Shown one piece after another: positions 42,656-51,378 of a stretch of 64,000 bases of DNA. This DNA is from Ammoniphilus resinae (GTDB taxonomy: Bacteria; Bacillota; Bacilli; Aneurinibacillales; RAOX-1). The stretch is taken from assembly GCF_017873965.1 (NCBI RefSeq), contig NZ_JAGGKT010000004.1, positions 186,001 through 250,000 on the forward strand, given 5' to 3'. A model generated the notes under the pieces. The model had not been told where the DNA came from and searched no databases. It was given only the letters and a program-made list of their open reading frames with translations. A program made the translations under genes and the position numbers. How positions within the stretch are numbered: position 1 is the stretch's first letter; every line of letters begins with the position of its first letter.

Positions 42656-43315
42656 TCACTTTTTAAAACCCAATACTTTCCCTTTAATGTTTTCCTTGGG
42701 CAGCAGACCCATGGAAGTTGTTCTAAACCAATCATCACCAATAACATACACATGATTTTCAGGAACAGTTACTTCTTTATAATTGGCACTTTCAAAACTA
42801 CTTACATTACTTTCAACATTTCGCCTGTGTTGAAGGTTCCCATAATTACCTTCATCTAGCATTTTTTTAAGTTCTTCCAAGTCCAATCCTAATCGGTGGG
42901 CTTTGCCATAAAACGTATCGAGTTTTTTACCATTGATATAAAATTGACCTTTTTTAATTTTTACTTTTTCGCCAGCAAGTGCAATCACTCTAGTTAATGA
43001 ATCTGTTTTGCCTTCATTGGATTGTTGTTGATCTGCCTTTTTCGGCAATTCGAAATGAATAATATCTCCGCGTTTCAATTCATTTTTTTTATAATGCATT
43101 GTATCAACTACAACATCTCTATTGAAAAAATCATGGTTTCCTCTATCCATTGCATCATTCATCGGATGAATAACAATCATGTCAGATGTTATCGTGTTGA
43201 TTATTGGGACTTCTTCCTTTGTATCAGAATCAGTGATGGTTTCAACAGATTGTTCTGAGCAACCCACTAAAAATAAAACGAATAAGAACGAAATAATTAG
43301 TGAGAAATTCTTCAT
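42656..43315 (-). CDS. Signal peptidase I-like lipoprotein lacking the catalytic dyad
   Basis: 219 residues. N-terminal lipobox FLVGC at the end of a hydrophobic segment. The rest follows the signal peptidase I (S26) fold: KRGDIIHFELP, RVIALAGEKVKIKKGQFYING, then VPENHVYVIGDDWFRTTSMG. In active enzymes the Ser of the SM motif and the Lys of KRVIG are catalytic; here they read as AM (DAMDRG) and TR (LTRVIA). So it should not cleave pre-proteins and may bind peptides or act as a decoy. GGGGG precedes the ATG at 43315. Confidence 0.75.
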   Translation of the reverse strand: MKNFSLIISFLFVLFLVGCSEQSVETITDSDTKEEVPIINTITSDMIVIHPMNDAMDRGNHDFFNRDVVVDTMHYKKNELKRGDIIHFELPKKADQQQSNEGKTDSLTRVIALAGEKVKIKKGQFYINGKKLDTFYGKAHRLGLDLEELKKMLDEGNYGNLQHRRNVESNVSSFESANYKEVTVPENHVYVIGDDWFRTTSMGLLPKENIKGKVLGFKK

Positions 43316-43446
43316 CAATATAACCCCCTTTCAATCATTATACAGAAATTTACAAATAATCCCTGTTTTAAATGTGGCTATATTGTTAATATATTCAGTT
43401 CGCTTTACTTCTCATTGTCTGTTTAAATTCCATGTTTTATTTACAT

Positions 43447-43566
43447 CTACTTCTTTTTATTTCTGTACAAATTAAAAGTAATTATGAAAATACCCACAGC
43501 AACAAGTATAAAGAAATCGCCAAATGTAACTTCATCAAGTGTGAATTGATGAAATTTGCTTTCCAC
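43447..43566 (-). CDS. Small single-pass membrane protein
   Basis: 39 residues with a GTG start at 43566 and AAAGGAG nine bases before it. Polar N-terminus (ESKFHQFTLDEVTFGD) followed by one helix (FFILVAVGIFIITFNLY) and a basic tail. Function unknown. Confidence 0.45.
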   Translation of the reverse strand: MESKFHQFTLDEVTFGDFFILVAVGIFIITFNLYRNKKK

Positions 43567-43671
43567 TAGCTATTTCTCCTTTCTCCAATCAATTTTAATG
43601 TTGATGATACCATTACCTTGAGTATCTTATATTTTGAATCAATTTGCTCTTTCAATAAGTTCCTAGCTTTT

Positions 43672-43941
43672 CTATCGTATTTTAACTATGACAATCTTAA
43701 TCAAGATAAACAAAACGCTCATAATCAAAAATGATACAATGCCAAATTGAATAGGTGTTAATGGAGAACTTATTACTCCAAATGAAATTTCATTTTGAAG
43801 ATATTCTACATCTTGATAACCATCAACTACATCTGGAACATAGTAAATAGTTTTAATGAATCCATAACCAATTGTACATACAAGATACAGCACATTAACT
43901 ACAAATGAAAAAATCAATGATTGCTTTATAGTCCTTTTCAT
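43672..43941 (-). CDS. Two-helix membrane protein
   Basis: 89 residues with helices near 10-30 and 65-88 and an extracellular loop between them (YYVPDVVDGYQDVEYLQ). Its start lies inside the 3' end of the lipoprotein gene at 43895-44416, so they are coupled. Function unknown. Confidence 0.55.
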   Translation of the reverse strand: MKRTIKQSLIFSFVVNVLYLVCTIGYGFIKTIYYVPDVVDGYQDVEYLQNEISFGVISSPLTPIQFGIVSFLIMSVLFILIKIVIVKIR

Positions 43942-44416
43942 TTTTTCTCCTATATTCTAAATCTCTCTCCAAAGTTAATTTCCCTTGCCTAGAAATCAAA
44001 AATATAATATGATTTTGCTTTCCATAGGATCCATATTCCGCAGTTAATAGCAATCGATATCGCCCTTCTTTTAAAGGTGGAAGTGTATAGGTAATCAAAC
44101 GTTCTTCATTAAATTCTATCTTTTCATTTAATAATTTTTGCTGATTTTGCTTTATCCATTGGGTATTTTCATCCTGAAACAACTCAGAAGATATTACAAC
44201 CCTATTGTCTGTTTTTTCATTGGTCTTAAACCGCATTTGTAGGGTTACAATTCCACTATTGTTTTGAAAAATATATTCTTTCAACTGCGTTTCTAGTTCA
44301 ATCGGAAAGGGAGTGGGGGGACTAGGCGGTGGGGTACCTGTTCCACGTTTAAAATCACAAGCAGGGAACATTAGAATTATAGAGAAAACCAAATATAAAG
44401 AAAACCATCTTCTCAT
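43895..44416 (-). CDS. Lipoprotein, unknown function
   Basis: 173 residues. ATG at 44416 with GAGGGG upstream (a start 15 bases earlier is less likely). Lipobox FPAC after a hydrophobic stretch; a proline-rich linker (TPPPSPPTPFPIE) follows, then a beta-sandwich-like domain (VTLQMRFKTNEK, LPPLKEGRYRLLL). The layout suits an extracellular binding domain anchored at the membrane. Overlaps the next membrane-protein gene. Confidence 0.6.
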   Translation of the reverse strand: MRRWFSLYLVFSIILMFPACDFKRGTGTPPPSPPTPFPIELETQLKEYIFQNNSGIVTLQMRFKTNEKTDNRVVISSELFQDENTQWIKQNQQKLLNEKIEFNEERLITYTLPPLKEGRYRLLLTAEYGSYGKQNHIIFLISRQGKLTLERDLEYRRKNEKDYKAIIDFFICS

Positions 44417-44453
44417 AAAAAATCCCCTCAATACCTTTTTTATTTTGATTTTA

Positions 44454-44663
44454 TTATTGATTCAAGATTATCGATTCAAGATTATTATTAAGTTGGTCTA
44501 ATTGCTGTTGATAATTAGATGAATGATTCGCATGGTATTTTATTGCATTAGATATTTGACAAGACCCTAACAGTATCGCAATACCAAGAAACACTATTGC
44601 CCCTGTTAAAGTGAATCTAAGTTTGTCCCCTGGAAATTGAAATTTATATTTTTGCTCTTCCAT
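44454..44663 (-). CDS. Small membrane protein
   Basis: 69 residues; one helix (LTGAIVFLGIAILLGSCQI) and a Gln/Asn-rich coiled tail (YQQQLDQLNNNLESI). GGGAGG lies upstream of the ATG. It opens a run of small membrane-protein genes on this strand. Confidence 0.5.
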   Translation of the reverse strand: MEEQKYKFQFPGDKLRFTLTGAIVFLGIAILLGSCQISNAIKYHANHSSNYQQQLDQLNNNLESIILNQ

Positions 44664-44719
44664 AATTTCCTCCCAACGTATTGTTTCAAAGTGAACAATA
44701 TATCAAAGATACAATTTGC

Positions 44720-44905
44720 TTAATTAAATTCAAGCCACAGCATGTACAAGAGAAATAAGATGATGCAAGTAATTGAAATGGTTAAATGCTTCCCTTCCTT
44801 TTTATTGGTAAGCCACCATTTAAATAAAAAGACTAAACAAAGTATTCCGACAACTATTGGGAAAACAAAATATATATAAAGAAACCACATGTTCCTTATC
44901 CCCAA
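44720..44905 (-). CDS. Small two-helix membrane protein
   Basis: 61 residues, nearly all hydrophobic (WFLYIYFVFPIVVGILCLVFLF, then ISITCIILFLLYMLWL) with a basic loop between. Function unknown. Weak ribosome site. Confidence 0.45.
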   Translation of the reverse strand: MGIRNMWFLYIYFVFPIVVGILCLVFLFKWWLTNKKEGKHLTISITCIILFLLYMLWLEFN

Positions 44906-44939
44906 TTACAAAAGATGTTTAGTAATGAAAAATAGATGG

Positions 44940-45146
44940 CTAATCTCTGCCATTTTCTAGTTTTTCAATCCTTTGTTCCAATTCCTTAATTTTGCTACTT
45001 CTTTTCATAAGAAAAAATACAATTATCAAAATTGGAACACCTATAACCAATAGAAAAATAAATAGTTGATATATCGCTGTTCCCCATTCGATATGATACA
45101 AGCTATTTCCCTCCTTTATAATTTGGTTCCGTAAAATACTATTCAA
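44940..45146 (-). CDS. Small membrane protein with coiled-coil tail
   Basis: 68 residues. One helix (YQLFIFLLVIGVPILIIVFFL) and a heptad-like tail (KIKELEQRIEKLENG), the build of many DUF4083-like proteins. Function unknown. Confidence 0.5.
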   Translation of the reverse strand: MNSILRNQIIKEGNSLYHIEWGTAIYQLFIFLLVIGVPILIIVFFLMKRSSKIKELEQRIEKLENGRD

Positions 45147-45157
45147 AGAAAATTAAT

Positions 45158-45370
45158 TCAATATTTATACCCTCTAAGAAATGAAAATTTTTCTCCCCAA
45201 GCCTTTGATTCAGAAATATTGAAATATGATCTTAAAGTATTAATTGGATAGGTAACTGCCAAAACCACAACAACCCAAGAACCTGCCCCACTTAAGAGAT
45301 ATAAGATTGCAGAATAAATTAAAAATATGCTAAAGATAACTTCTAATATAAAAAAGTGGAGATTCTTCAT
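45158..45370 (-). CDS. Small two-helix membrane protein
   Basis: 70 residues from the ATG at 45370, which has GGGGGAGG upstream; the longer frame from 45433 runs over that site and over the previous gene. Helices FFILEVIFSIFLIYSAILYLL and WVVVVLAVTYPI. Function unknown. Confidence 0.5.
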   Translation of the reverse strand: MKNLHFFILEVIFSIFLIYSAILYLLSGAGSWVVVVLAVTYPINTLRSYFNISESKAWGEKFSFLRGYKY

Positions 45371-45386
45371 TCGCGTTCCTCCCCCT

Positions 45387-45548
45387 TTAATGAATTTCTC
45401 TTTCTTCATCTTCTTTGGTAGGTCTTTTATCAACCCTCCAACTCCATTTAGATTTCTTTAAATTGTTCGTGCTAGGGGGGATTAAGTTAGATAATTTATG
45501 ATTTATAAATGCCAATTGTATAATAATTACCACCAATAAAAATTCCAT
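45387..45548 (-). CDS. Small membrane protein
   Basis: 53 residues from the ATG at 45548, preceded by GGAGG at seven bases. One helix (EFLLVVIIIQLAFINHKL) and a charged tail. Function unknown. Confidence 0.45.
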   Translation of the reverse strand: MEFLLVVIIIQLAFINHKLSNLIPPSTNNLKKSKWSWRVDKRPTKEDEEREIH

Positions 45549-45593
45549 TACAAAACCTCCATTCATAGAAATAGCCACCCTGTTTGAGTAGCT

Positions 45594-45806
45594 TCATCCT
45601 CTTATCATCCAAGAAATCAACAAAAGAATAAATTCAATTGCCATAACCCCCATAATAAAGTACCAAAATATTTGTAACCATTTCGTCATGGTATTCAAAT
45701 TTACACTTTTGTTGTGTAATCCGACATGCTTTTGATAGTGATCAGTAACGTCATTGAATGGTTTAACTTCTGTTTCTGATTCAGAGAACTTTTTATAATC
45801 ATTCAT
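45594..45806 (-). CDS. Small C-tail membrane protein
   Basis: 70 residues. Charged N-terminal half, then one C-terminal helix (IFWYFIMGVMAIEFILLLISWMI). GAGGAG upstream of the ATG. First gene of the run of small membrane proteins. Confidence 0.5.
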   Translation of the reverse strand: MNDYKKFSESETEVKPFNDVTDHYQKHVGLHNKSVNLNTMTKWLQIFWYFIMGVMAIEFILLLISWMIRG

Positions 45807-45928
45807 TTCGCTATCTCCTCTATATCATCTTATCATGAATTAGAATGTAAACGGATTATTCAGTAAATAAAATCGTGCTTTCATTTAAGAAAGGTGTACC
45901 CATACAGGTAGATACACCTTATATTTTA

Positions 45929-46735
45929 TTATTGTTGTACTATTGATAAAGCCACTTTCTTCATTTCATCTACTGGCAGGTGTCCTGTAATGGTATACAA
46001 AACCCCATTTTTATCACTCCAATCAACCTTATTTATATATTCAACTCTTGGCTTTTGAGTGGATTCATCATAAGAAACTCTTGGATTTTTACCTACATAA
46101 ATTATTGTATCTCCTACTTTGATTTTTTCATTGTATGCCAAACCTTGCCTTGTCACATGCTTAGCACTGGAACTTGAATCAATCGAAAATATCCAATCAA
46201 TTGAATTTGTTTCGTAATGAAAAGTAACAAATGGTATATCTTTGATTTTACTCCCTGAAATCAATTTTTGTTCTGTATTATTGGGTAAATAAGATGGCAA
46301 AGTCAATGATATTCCAATTTGTTGTATTACATCTTCAACAGATTTATATTGTACAGATTCTATAGGAAGCCCCTTAATTACATCCTTTTTATTAGTTTCA
46401 TCTTGCTTTCCCTTTTCTAAAACGAAAATTCCATTTCTAATTTCAAATTTATATTCAGAGAAAATTTTAGACATTATATCTGTTGCCAATGCTTTGGCAG
46501 AAGGAGAAACTAATATTACAGTCCCCATTAACAAGAAAGACCCACATACAGAAAAGGTAACTTTTTTCCACAATGGCTTTCTCCAAAATCGTTTACCTTT
46601 TGTATGTTCCATGTGTTGTTGCTTTTGCTTTCCTTTTTCTATGGCATTGCCAATTGCCATATTTAACTTCCCCATAGGTATTTCTACATCATTCAGATCA
46701 TCTTTCCATTTGGTTAAATCCCTACTCATTGACAC
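45929..46735 (-). CDS. ECF-type anti-sigma factor, membrane-bound
   Basis: 268 residues. A cytoplasmic N-terminal part (1-50), one membrane segment (KKVTFSVCGSFLLMGTVILV), then an extracellular domain of the DUF4367 type (SLTLPSYLPNNTEQ, PFVTFHYETNSIDWIFSID). It overlaps the 3' end of the ECF sigma gene by 14 bases, the usual sigma/anti-sigma order. It would hold the sigma factor until an envelope signal; its partner gene is frameshifted here. Confidence 0.7.
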   Translation of the reverse strand: MSMSRDLTKWKDDLNDVEIPMGKLNMAIGNAIEKGKQKQQHMEHTKGKRFWRKPLWKKVTFSVCGSFLLMGTVILVSPSAKALATDIMSKIFSEYKFEIRNGIFVLEKGKQDETNKKDVIKGLPIESVQYKSVEDVIQQIGISLTLPSYLPNNTEQKLISGSKIKDIPFVTFHYETNSIDWIFSIDSSSSAKHVTRQGLAYNEKIKVGDTIIYVGKNPRVSYDESTQKPRVEYINKVDWSDKNGVLYTITGHLPVDEMKKVALSIVQQ

Positions 46736-47238
46736 ACACCTCCTTTAATTCTACACGAAGTTTTTTCAATGCATTGTGTAAGCGTGTTTTTACTGTGCCA
46801 ACTGGACATTCCAAAATTTCAGCGATCTGCACTATAGTCAAATCATGATAGTATTTTAAAATAACCACTGTTTTCAGCTTCTCTTCTAGTTGGTCAATGG
46901 CAGAAGATAAATCCATCTTGTCCTCAACATGAGTTGTGTTTGCAGAAGCTACACGGTTAGGTATAGGTTCTGAAAATGGAATGATACGCTCTTGTTTTTT
47001 TATGTAGTTAATTGCACAGTTAATTAGGACTCGTGTTAGCCAAGTTCTAAAATAGGCAGGTTCTTTAAGTTGTTTAATAGAGATAAATGCTTTGTATACA
47101 GTTTCTTGTACAATTTCTAATGCATCATCTTCATTTCTTGTATAAAAAAGCAGTACAATAGAGCATTGATTTACTTTCTTCAATTAGTTTTCTAAATGCT
47201 TCTTCATCACCATTTTGGGCAAGTATTACTTGTTCCAT
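46722..47238 (-). pseudogene. ECF RNA polymerase sigma factor, 2-nt frameshift
   Basis: The ATG at 47238 with GGAGG opens MEQVILAQNGDEEAFRKLIEESKSMLYCTAFLY and runs out of frame to a TGA. The other frame supplies TRNEDDALEIVQETVYKAF (region 2), then FRTWLTRVLINCAINY and the region 4 helix-turn-helix (VQIAEILECPVGTVKTRL). The join lies at a TTTTTTATAC stretch near 47148; restoring one TA pair (TATATAC) heals the frame. So an otherwise conserved SigV-like factor is off, unless this is a dinucleotide-slip switch or a base-call error. Confidence 0.75.
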
Positions 47239-47311
47239 ATAACCTCCAAATCAGACTCCTTTATTTATTAGACAATTGAGCATAGGATTTGGTTTTTAAA
47301 AAATGAAAAAA

Positions 47312-47334
47312 AGATACCCATTGGTGGTATCTGT
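47312..47334 (-). terminator. Possible terminator of the lipoprotein gene
   Basis: AGATACC...GGTATCT stem with A-rich flank that reads as a T-run on the minus strand; 100 bases past the stop of the gene at 47435-47992. Confidence 0.5.
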
Positions 47335-47434
47335 ATAATGTATGAAATCATTCTTATAAATAAATAAGCCACCCCTCTACATAGACCTGTCATAGATAGC
47401 CTTTTGTGCTTTATGTCGTAAGAACAAAAAAACA

Positions 47435-47992
47435 TTACTTGATATTTATATTTTCTTTGGTGTTCTTCTCATTCAGCAATTTATTACTTTCTTCTTCCAA
47501 ACCAACTTTAAGTGAATCAATGTCATAACCTTCTGCCAGAGTTGGGAAAGTTCCTTCTGCTTTAGAGGAAGAAGCCTTTGCTAAAATAACAATCCCTTCA
47601 TGTCCATTCACTTCAATTCTGTCCACAAGGTATCCCTTTTTAGGATGAATATACCATTTACCATTGTGCTTTAAGATTATTGTTTCGTTAAGTTTATTTT
47701 TTGCTTCTTCCCATTGTGTTCGTATTTCATTAGGTATCTTATCTTCTATATCACCTGACATAATATGTTGTTGTGACTTGTTTATTGGTACTTTCAATTC
47801 AATCTTATCAACTGTCTTTATTTCTGTATTGGTTTGTTCAGTTTTAGCAGTTTGTTTATTTTCTTCACCTTTGTGGGTTCGTGTTGCTACTTGTTCACTT
47901 GTACCACTTGAATTGCATCCTGCAACAATTACAGTTGACATTATCGTTATTCCTAATAATTTAACTTTTTTGCGATTTATCAACTTGTCCAC
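47435..47992 (-). CDS. Lipoprotein, unknown function
   Basis: 185 residues. Signal peptide with lipobox VAGC (STVIVAGCNSSG). A Thr/Glu/Lys-rich linker and then a small domain (TIILKHNGKWYIHPKKGYLVDRIEV read in two parts; VNGHEGIVILAKAS). No family recognised. Confidence 0.6.
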   Translation of the reverse strand: MDKLINRKKVKLLGITIMSTVIVAGCNSSGTSEQVATRTHKGEENKQTAKTEQTNTEIKTVDKIELKVPINKSQQHIMSGDIEDKIPNEIRTQWEEAKNKLNETIILKHNGKWYIHPKKGYLVDRIEVNGHEGIVILAKASSSKAEGTFPTLAEGYDIDSLKVGLEEESNKLLNEKNTKENINIK

Positions 47993-48089
47993 CTCCTATT
48001 ACTTAGACTACTTAATCAAACTAGGTATTTTATTGTAAATATCCCCCATCCTTTTACTTTGCTATTCAATCTTGATAGCGTAAGCATAC

Positions 48090-48395
48090 TTAATCTTTGC
48101 TTTTTAAATTATTTCTAATGGTTATAAATACATTGAAAACTCCAATCGCCTTAATTGAGTTTTTAGTATCATCAAAAATGTATGTCTCGCCAATCATTAT
48201 GAACGGCAAATGCTCGATCGATTCTGTCATAGGGTCTATTGTTGAATGAATACAATCAATTGAATCACAATTGATTCGATATTTTTCTGTCAACCATTCA
48301 TGATATTATTGCGTGCTAGGTACAGTAAAAAACATTAATAGGAATAAAACCAAGATTCCCCACAAGATAAATCGTCTTGATTTTCTCCTACTCAT
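48090..48395 (-). pseudogene. Small membrane-anchored protein gene with an in-frame TAA
   Basis: ATG at 48395 with GGAGTG upstream gives MSRRKSRRFILWGILVLFLL, a basic tail and one helix, then a TAA at 48306-48308 (codon 30) where CAA is likely. The same frame goes on for 72 codons (YHEWLTEKYRINCDSIDC...) to the stop at 48090. So a single nonsense change has cut an approximately 100-residue protein. Family not recognised. Confidence 0.6.
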
Positions 48396-48474
48396 TATTT
48401 CACTCCTTCCCAATACGATTCCAAACAATTTTCTATAAGTCGTTCTTTTATATTACTATTTGATATTCCTTAGT

Positions 48475-48955
48475 TTAGTTTTTAACGTTTTTGAACTCCC
48501 ACAAATTATAACGTTTGATTTCCTTTCCATCCTTTTTAATTACAAGTACGGCATCTTTTAAAGCACTTTTCTTAACTTCTTTTATTTCTTCATCATTCGG
48601 AAAATGATATTCCTCATATTTTCCTTCTTCAACTCCTGTTCCTTTACATGCTAATTCATAACTAACGTGATGATTCAATATTTCAGGTTCTTTTATATCT
48701 ATTTCACTCCTAGACCCAGTTTTAAAGGAAACATCGCCTTTTATAGTTCTAAACCTATCTAGTAATGGAGTTTCAATATCTGATCATAAGGGATTTTTTC
48801 TCCATTTTGCACATCAATTGTTGGGGTTTTAAAAACAAATTTATACTCTAGTTCTGCCGTTATTATTGAACCAACTTTCTTATTATCATCAACTGCAACA
48901 ATGAGATTGACCAAGATTTGACTAGTTTTGTTTCTAAAATATATATCTGTAAATC
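48475..48955 (-). pseudogene. Decayed hypothetical gene
   Basis: One frame encodes YFRNKTSQILVNLIVAVDDNK ... FKTPTIDVQNGEKIPYDQI; after a one-base shift near 48782 the next encodes ETPLLDRFRTIKGDVSFKTG and continues to NLWEFKNVKN at the stop. The N-terminus is missing (a TGA lies just ahead). No family recognised; it looks like an exported or cytoplasmic beta-rich domain. No longer expressed as a whole. Confidence 0.5.
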
Positions 48956-49108
48956 ACCCTATTAAAGAAGTAAAAGAAGCCGCCATAGCAGCCTCTTTCG
49001 TATAGAATCTGGATTACCTTTATAACCTTTGACAATTTAAATCCAAAATAAATTCTCTATTTTCGATCCAACAGGATTCGGGTTTTCCATATAAAAAGGT
49101 ATTTTCGA

Positions 49109-49774
49109 CTAGATTTCGTATTTCTTCATTAATTCGCCTAATTCCTTATCTATTGCTTGGTCATTACTTAGTTTTTCAAACTCCTCATCCAGCGATTTTT
49201 CTTTTTTCTGCCATTCTTCACTAGCTTGAGCTTCGGCTTCCAGATGCAAGACCTTATCTTCCATTCGTCGGATATCCGCCAGTGCTGAATCCCCTGCAAA
49301 TCCGGACAGAGTTCTGTTTATATTTTGCTGTGCCTTCGCCGCATTCGCACGGGCTACCAACATCTCCCGTTTATTCCCTAATTCAGTATACTGTTTACGC
49401 ATGTCGTTAAATTTTTCGCGTAATTGGTCGGCGAGCCCTTTGTTTTGTTCGTAGCTTGCCTTGTATGCGTTCATTTTTTGCTCAGCTGCTCTTTTCTCCT
49501 CCAATGCCCGCCGGGCAAGCTCTACATTTCTCGCTTGTGCCGCCAAATGAGCTTGTTCATCCCGCTTGTTAAATAGATCCTGCTGTTCTTCATAGAGACG
49601 TTTAAACTTTTTCTCCAAGGTAATTTGGGCAGCTACTGCCTTTTCAGCATCAGTTAGATCTTCCTGCATATTCCTCAAATATTGATCTGTCATCTTTATT
49701 GGATCTTCTGCTTTTTCAATCAGCGTATAAATATTGGCAAGGGTGAGATCTTTCAATCTTTTAAAAATGGACAC
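49109..49774 (-). CDS. pspA: PspA/IM30 (LiaH-type) membrane stress protein
   Basis: 221 residues. Typical PspA: N-terminal membrane-binding helix (SIFKRLKDLTLANIYTLIEKAEDP in two parts), YLRNMQEDLTDAEKAVAAQ, then long coiled coils. It coats and stabilises stressed membrane. It lies 16 bases after the flotillin gene and is the last gene of the operon; PspA in B. subtilis is also sigma-W controlled. Confidence 0.93.
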   Translation of the reverse strand: MSIFKRLKDLTLANIYTLIEKAEDPIKMTDQYLRNMQEDLTDAEKAVAAQITLEKKFKRLYEEQQDLFNKRDEQAHLAAQARNVELARRALEEKRAAEQKMNAYKASYEQNKGLADQLREKFNDMRKQYTELGNKREMLVARANAAKAQQNINRTLSGFAGDSALADIRRMEDKVLHLEAEAQASEEWQKKEKSLDEEFEKLSNDQAIDKELGELMKKYEI

Positions 49775-49790
49775 GGTCTTTCCTCCTTAT

Positions 49791-51293
49791 CTATTGTGGA
49801 TCAGGCCCTTCTAATCCTTTTGAAGACGCAGGAACAGGTTGTGTTTGCGTTTTTTGTGTCAATCCTTTGATCAGTTGTTCAACATCAATCCCGGAAACGC
49901 TCTTTAACATTTCTGGTGCAGTGGCCATAAGATCCGTCACATAATTGCTGACCCTTGCTGCGCCCTGGCCATTCCCCGTATCAACAACGGTCAGTTTATC
50001 AATGGAACTTATTGGTTGAGCAATCTTTCCAGCCAACTCTGGCAGCATTTTAACAATAATATCGAGCACGGCAGCTTCACCAAATTTGGCAAAAGCTTCA
50101 GCTAATTTCTCTTTTGCTTCAGCTTCGGCTAAACCACGCAATTTGATAACTTCCGCTTCAGCACTCCCTTTTGCCCGCTCCGCATCAGCCACAGCCAACC
50201 CCTCAAGTCGTTTTTGCTCAGCGCTTGCTTTTGCTTCTGCTTCTATTCTGTACTGAAGGGCCTCTGCCTCCCGCATTCGCTTGGCTTTCTCAGCCTCCGC
50301 AGACATTTCTACGGCATAACGATCGGCATCGGCTTTCTTTTTGACTTCAGCATCATACTGTTTCTCCCTACGACTAATTTCCTTTTCTTCCAGGTCAATT
50401 TCTCGTTCTTTCCGAACCAATTCTACCTTCATCTGTTCCTCGACAACTGTTTGTTTAGAACGAGCTTCCTGAATGTGATAGGCTTGATCAGCTTCTGCCT
50501 TTGCCATATCTTGTTCACGTGTAAATGACGCGATTTTCAGTTGGTTTTCCTTGGTCGCTTCGGCAATATTGGTATCTCGAAGAAGTTCTGCCTTCTGGCC
50601 TTCCTCTTCCGCTATAGCCTTCTTCACCCTCGCGTCGCGAACAGCTTCTGCTTCGGCAATTTCCGCATCGCGCTTCACTGCGGCAATCCGCGGTTTACCA
50701 AGTGCATCCAAATACCCGTGCTTATCCCGAAGATCCTTAATGGTGAAGGAGACGATATTTAGCCCCATTTTTTTCAGGTCTTTGGCAGCAACCCCTTGTA
50801 CCTCCTGCGCAAATTTATCCCGGTTGCGGTAAACTTCTTCTACTGTCATGGAGCCAAGGATTGCTCGAAGATGGCCTTCAAGCACCTCCTGTGCTTCCCC
50901 CTTCAAATCTTCCTTCGGCTTTCCCATAAACTGCTCGGCTGCTGTTGCCACATCTTCGACAGACCCACCAATTTTAATAATCGCAACCCCATCGGCCATA
51001 ACCGGTACACCCTGTTCCGTGTATACCTCCGGTGTGGAAACATCCAGTTTATGCGAGAGCAGAGAGAGAAATTCCGCTTTCTGGAATATAGGAAGAATAA
51101 ACGCTCCGCCTCCACGTACAATCTTGATTTTCCGACCTGATTCATCCGTTGGTACATTTTTTGTTCCCAAAAAAGATCCAGTGACAATCATTGCCTCATC
51201 CGGACTAACCGTCTTATACCGTGCCCAGAAGGCCAATCCCAATATGACGATAACTGAGATAATAAGAATGGGAATTGATAGAAATCCTGACAT
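49791..51293 (-). CDS. floT: Flotillin-like protein FloT (YuaG)
   Basis: 500 residues. N-terminal hairpin membrane segment (IPILIISVIVILGLAFW), PHB/SPFH domain up to about residue 200 (VSPDEAMIVTG, HGYLDALGKP), then the flotillin coiled coil rich in EAEA/AEAE repeats and a variable C-terminus. It organises fluid-membrane microdomains. Encoded between yuaF and pspA in one operon. Confidence 0.94.
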   Translation of the reverse strand: MSGFLSIPILIISVIVILGLAFWARYKTVSPDEAMIVTGSFLGTKNVPTDESGRKIKIVRGGGAFILPIFQKAEFLSLLSHKLDVSTPEVYTEQGVPVMADGVAIIKIGGSVEDVATAAEQFMGKPKEDLKGEAQEVLEGHLRAILGSMTVEEVYRNRDKFAQEVQGVAAKDLKKMGLNIVSFTIKDLRDKHGYLDALGKPRIAAVKRDAEIAEAEAVRDARVKKAIAEEEGQKAELLRDTNIAEATKENQLKIASFTREQDMAKAEADQAYHIQEARSKQTVVEEQMKVELVRKEREIDLEEKEISRREKQYDAEVKKKADADRYAVEMSAEAEKAKRMREAEALQYRIEAEAKASAEQKRLEGLAVADAERAKGSAEAEVIKLRGLAEAEAKEKLAEAFAKFGEAAVLDIIVKMLPELAGKIAQPISSIDKLTVVDTGNGQGAARVSNYVTDLMATAPEMLKSVSGIDVEQLIKGLTQKTQTQPVPASSKGLEGPDPQ

Positions 51294-51378
51294 GCTTTCT
51301 CCTCCTTCATCTGCTCTTCTGAACTCCTCGAATCAGCATCGAACTCAGAAGTTTATTGCAGTGCCTCAATGAGGCTTT

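Noticed and set aside
42478-42753. 91-codon minus-strand frame
   Set aside because: Overlaps the conserved C-terminus of the signal-peptidase-like gene in another frame and has no ribosome site.
50551-51372. Long plus-strand frames over floT
   Set aside because: Shadows of the Ala/Glu-rich flotillin coding sequence.
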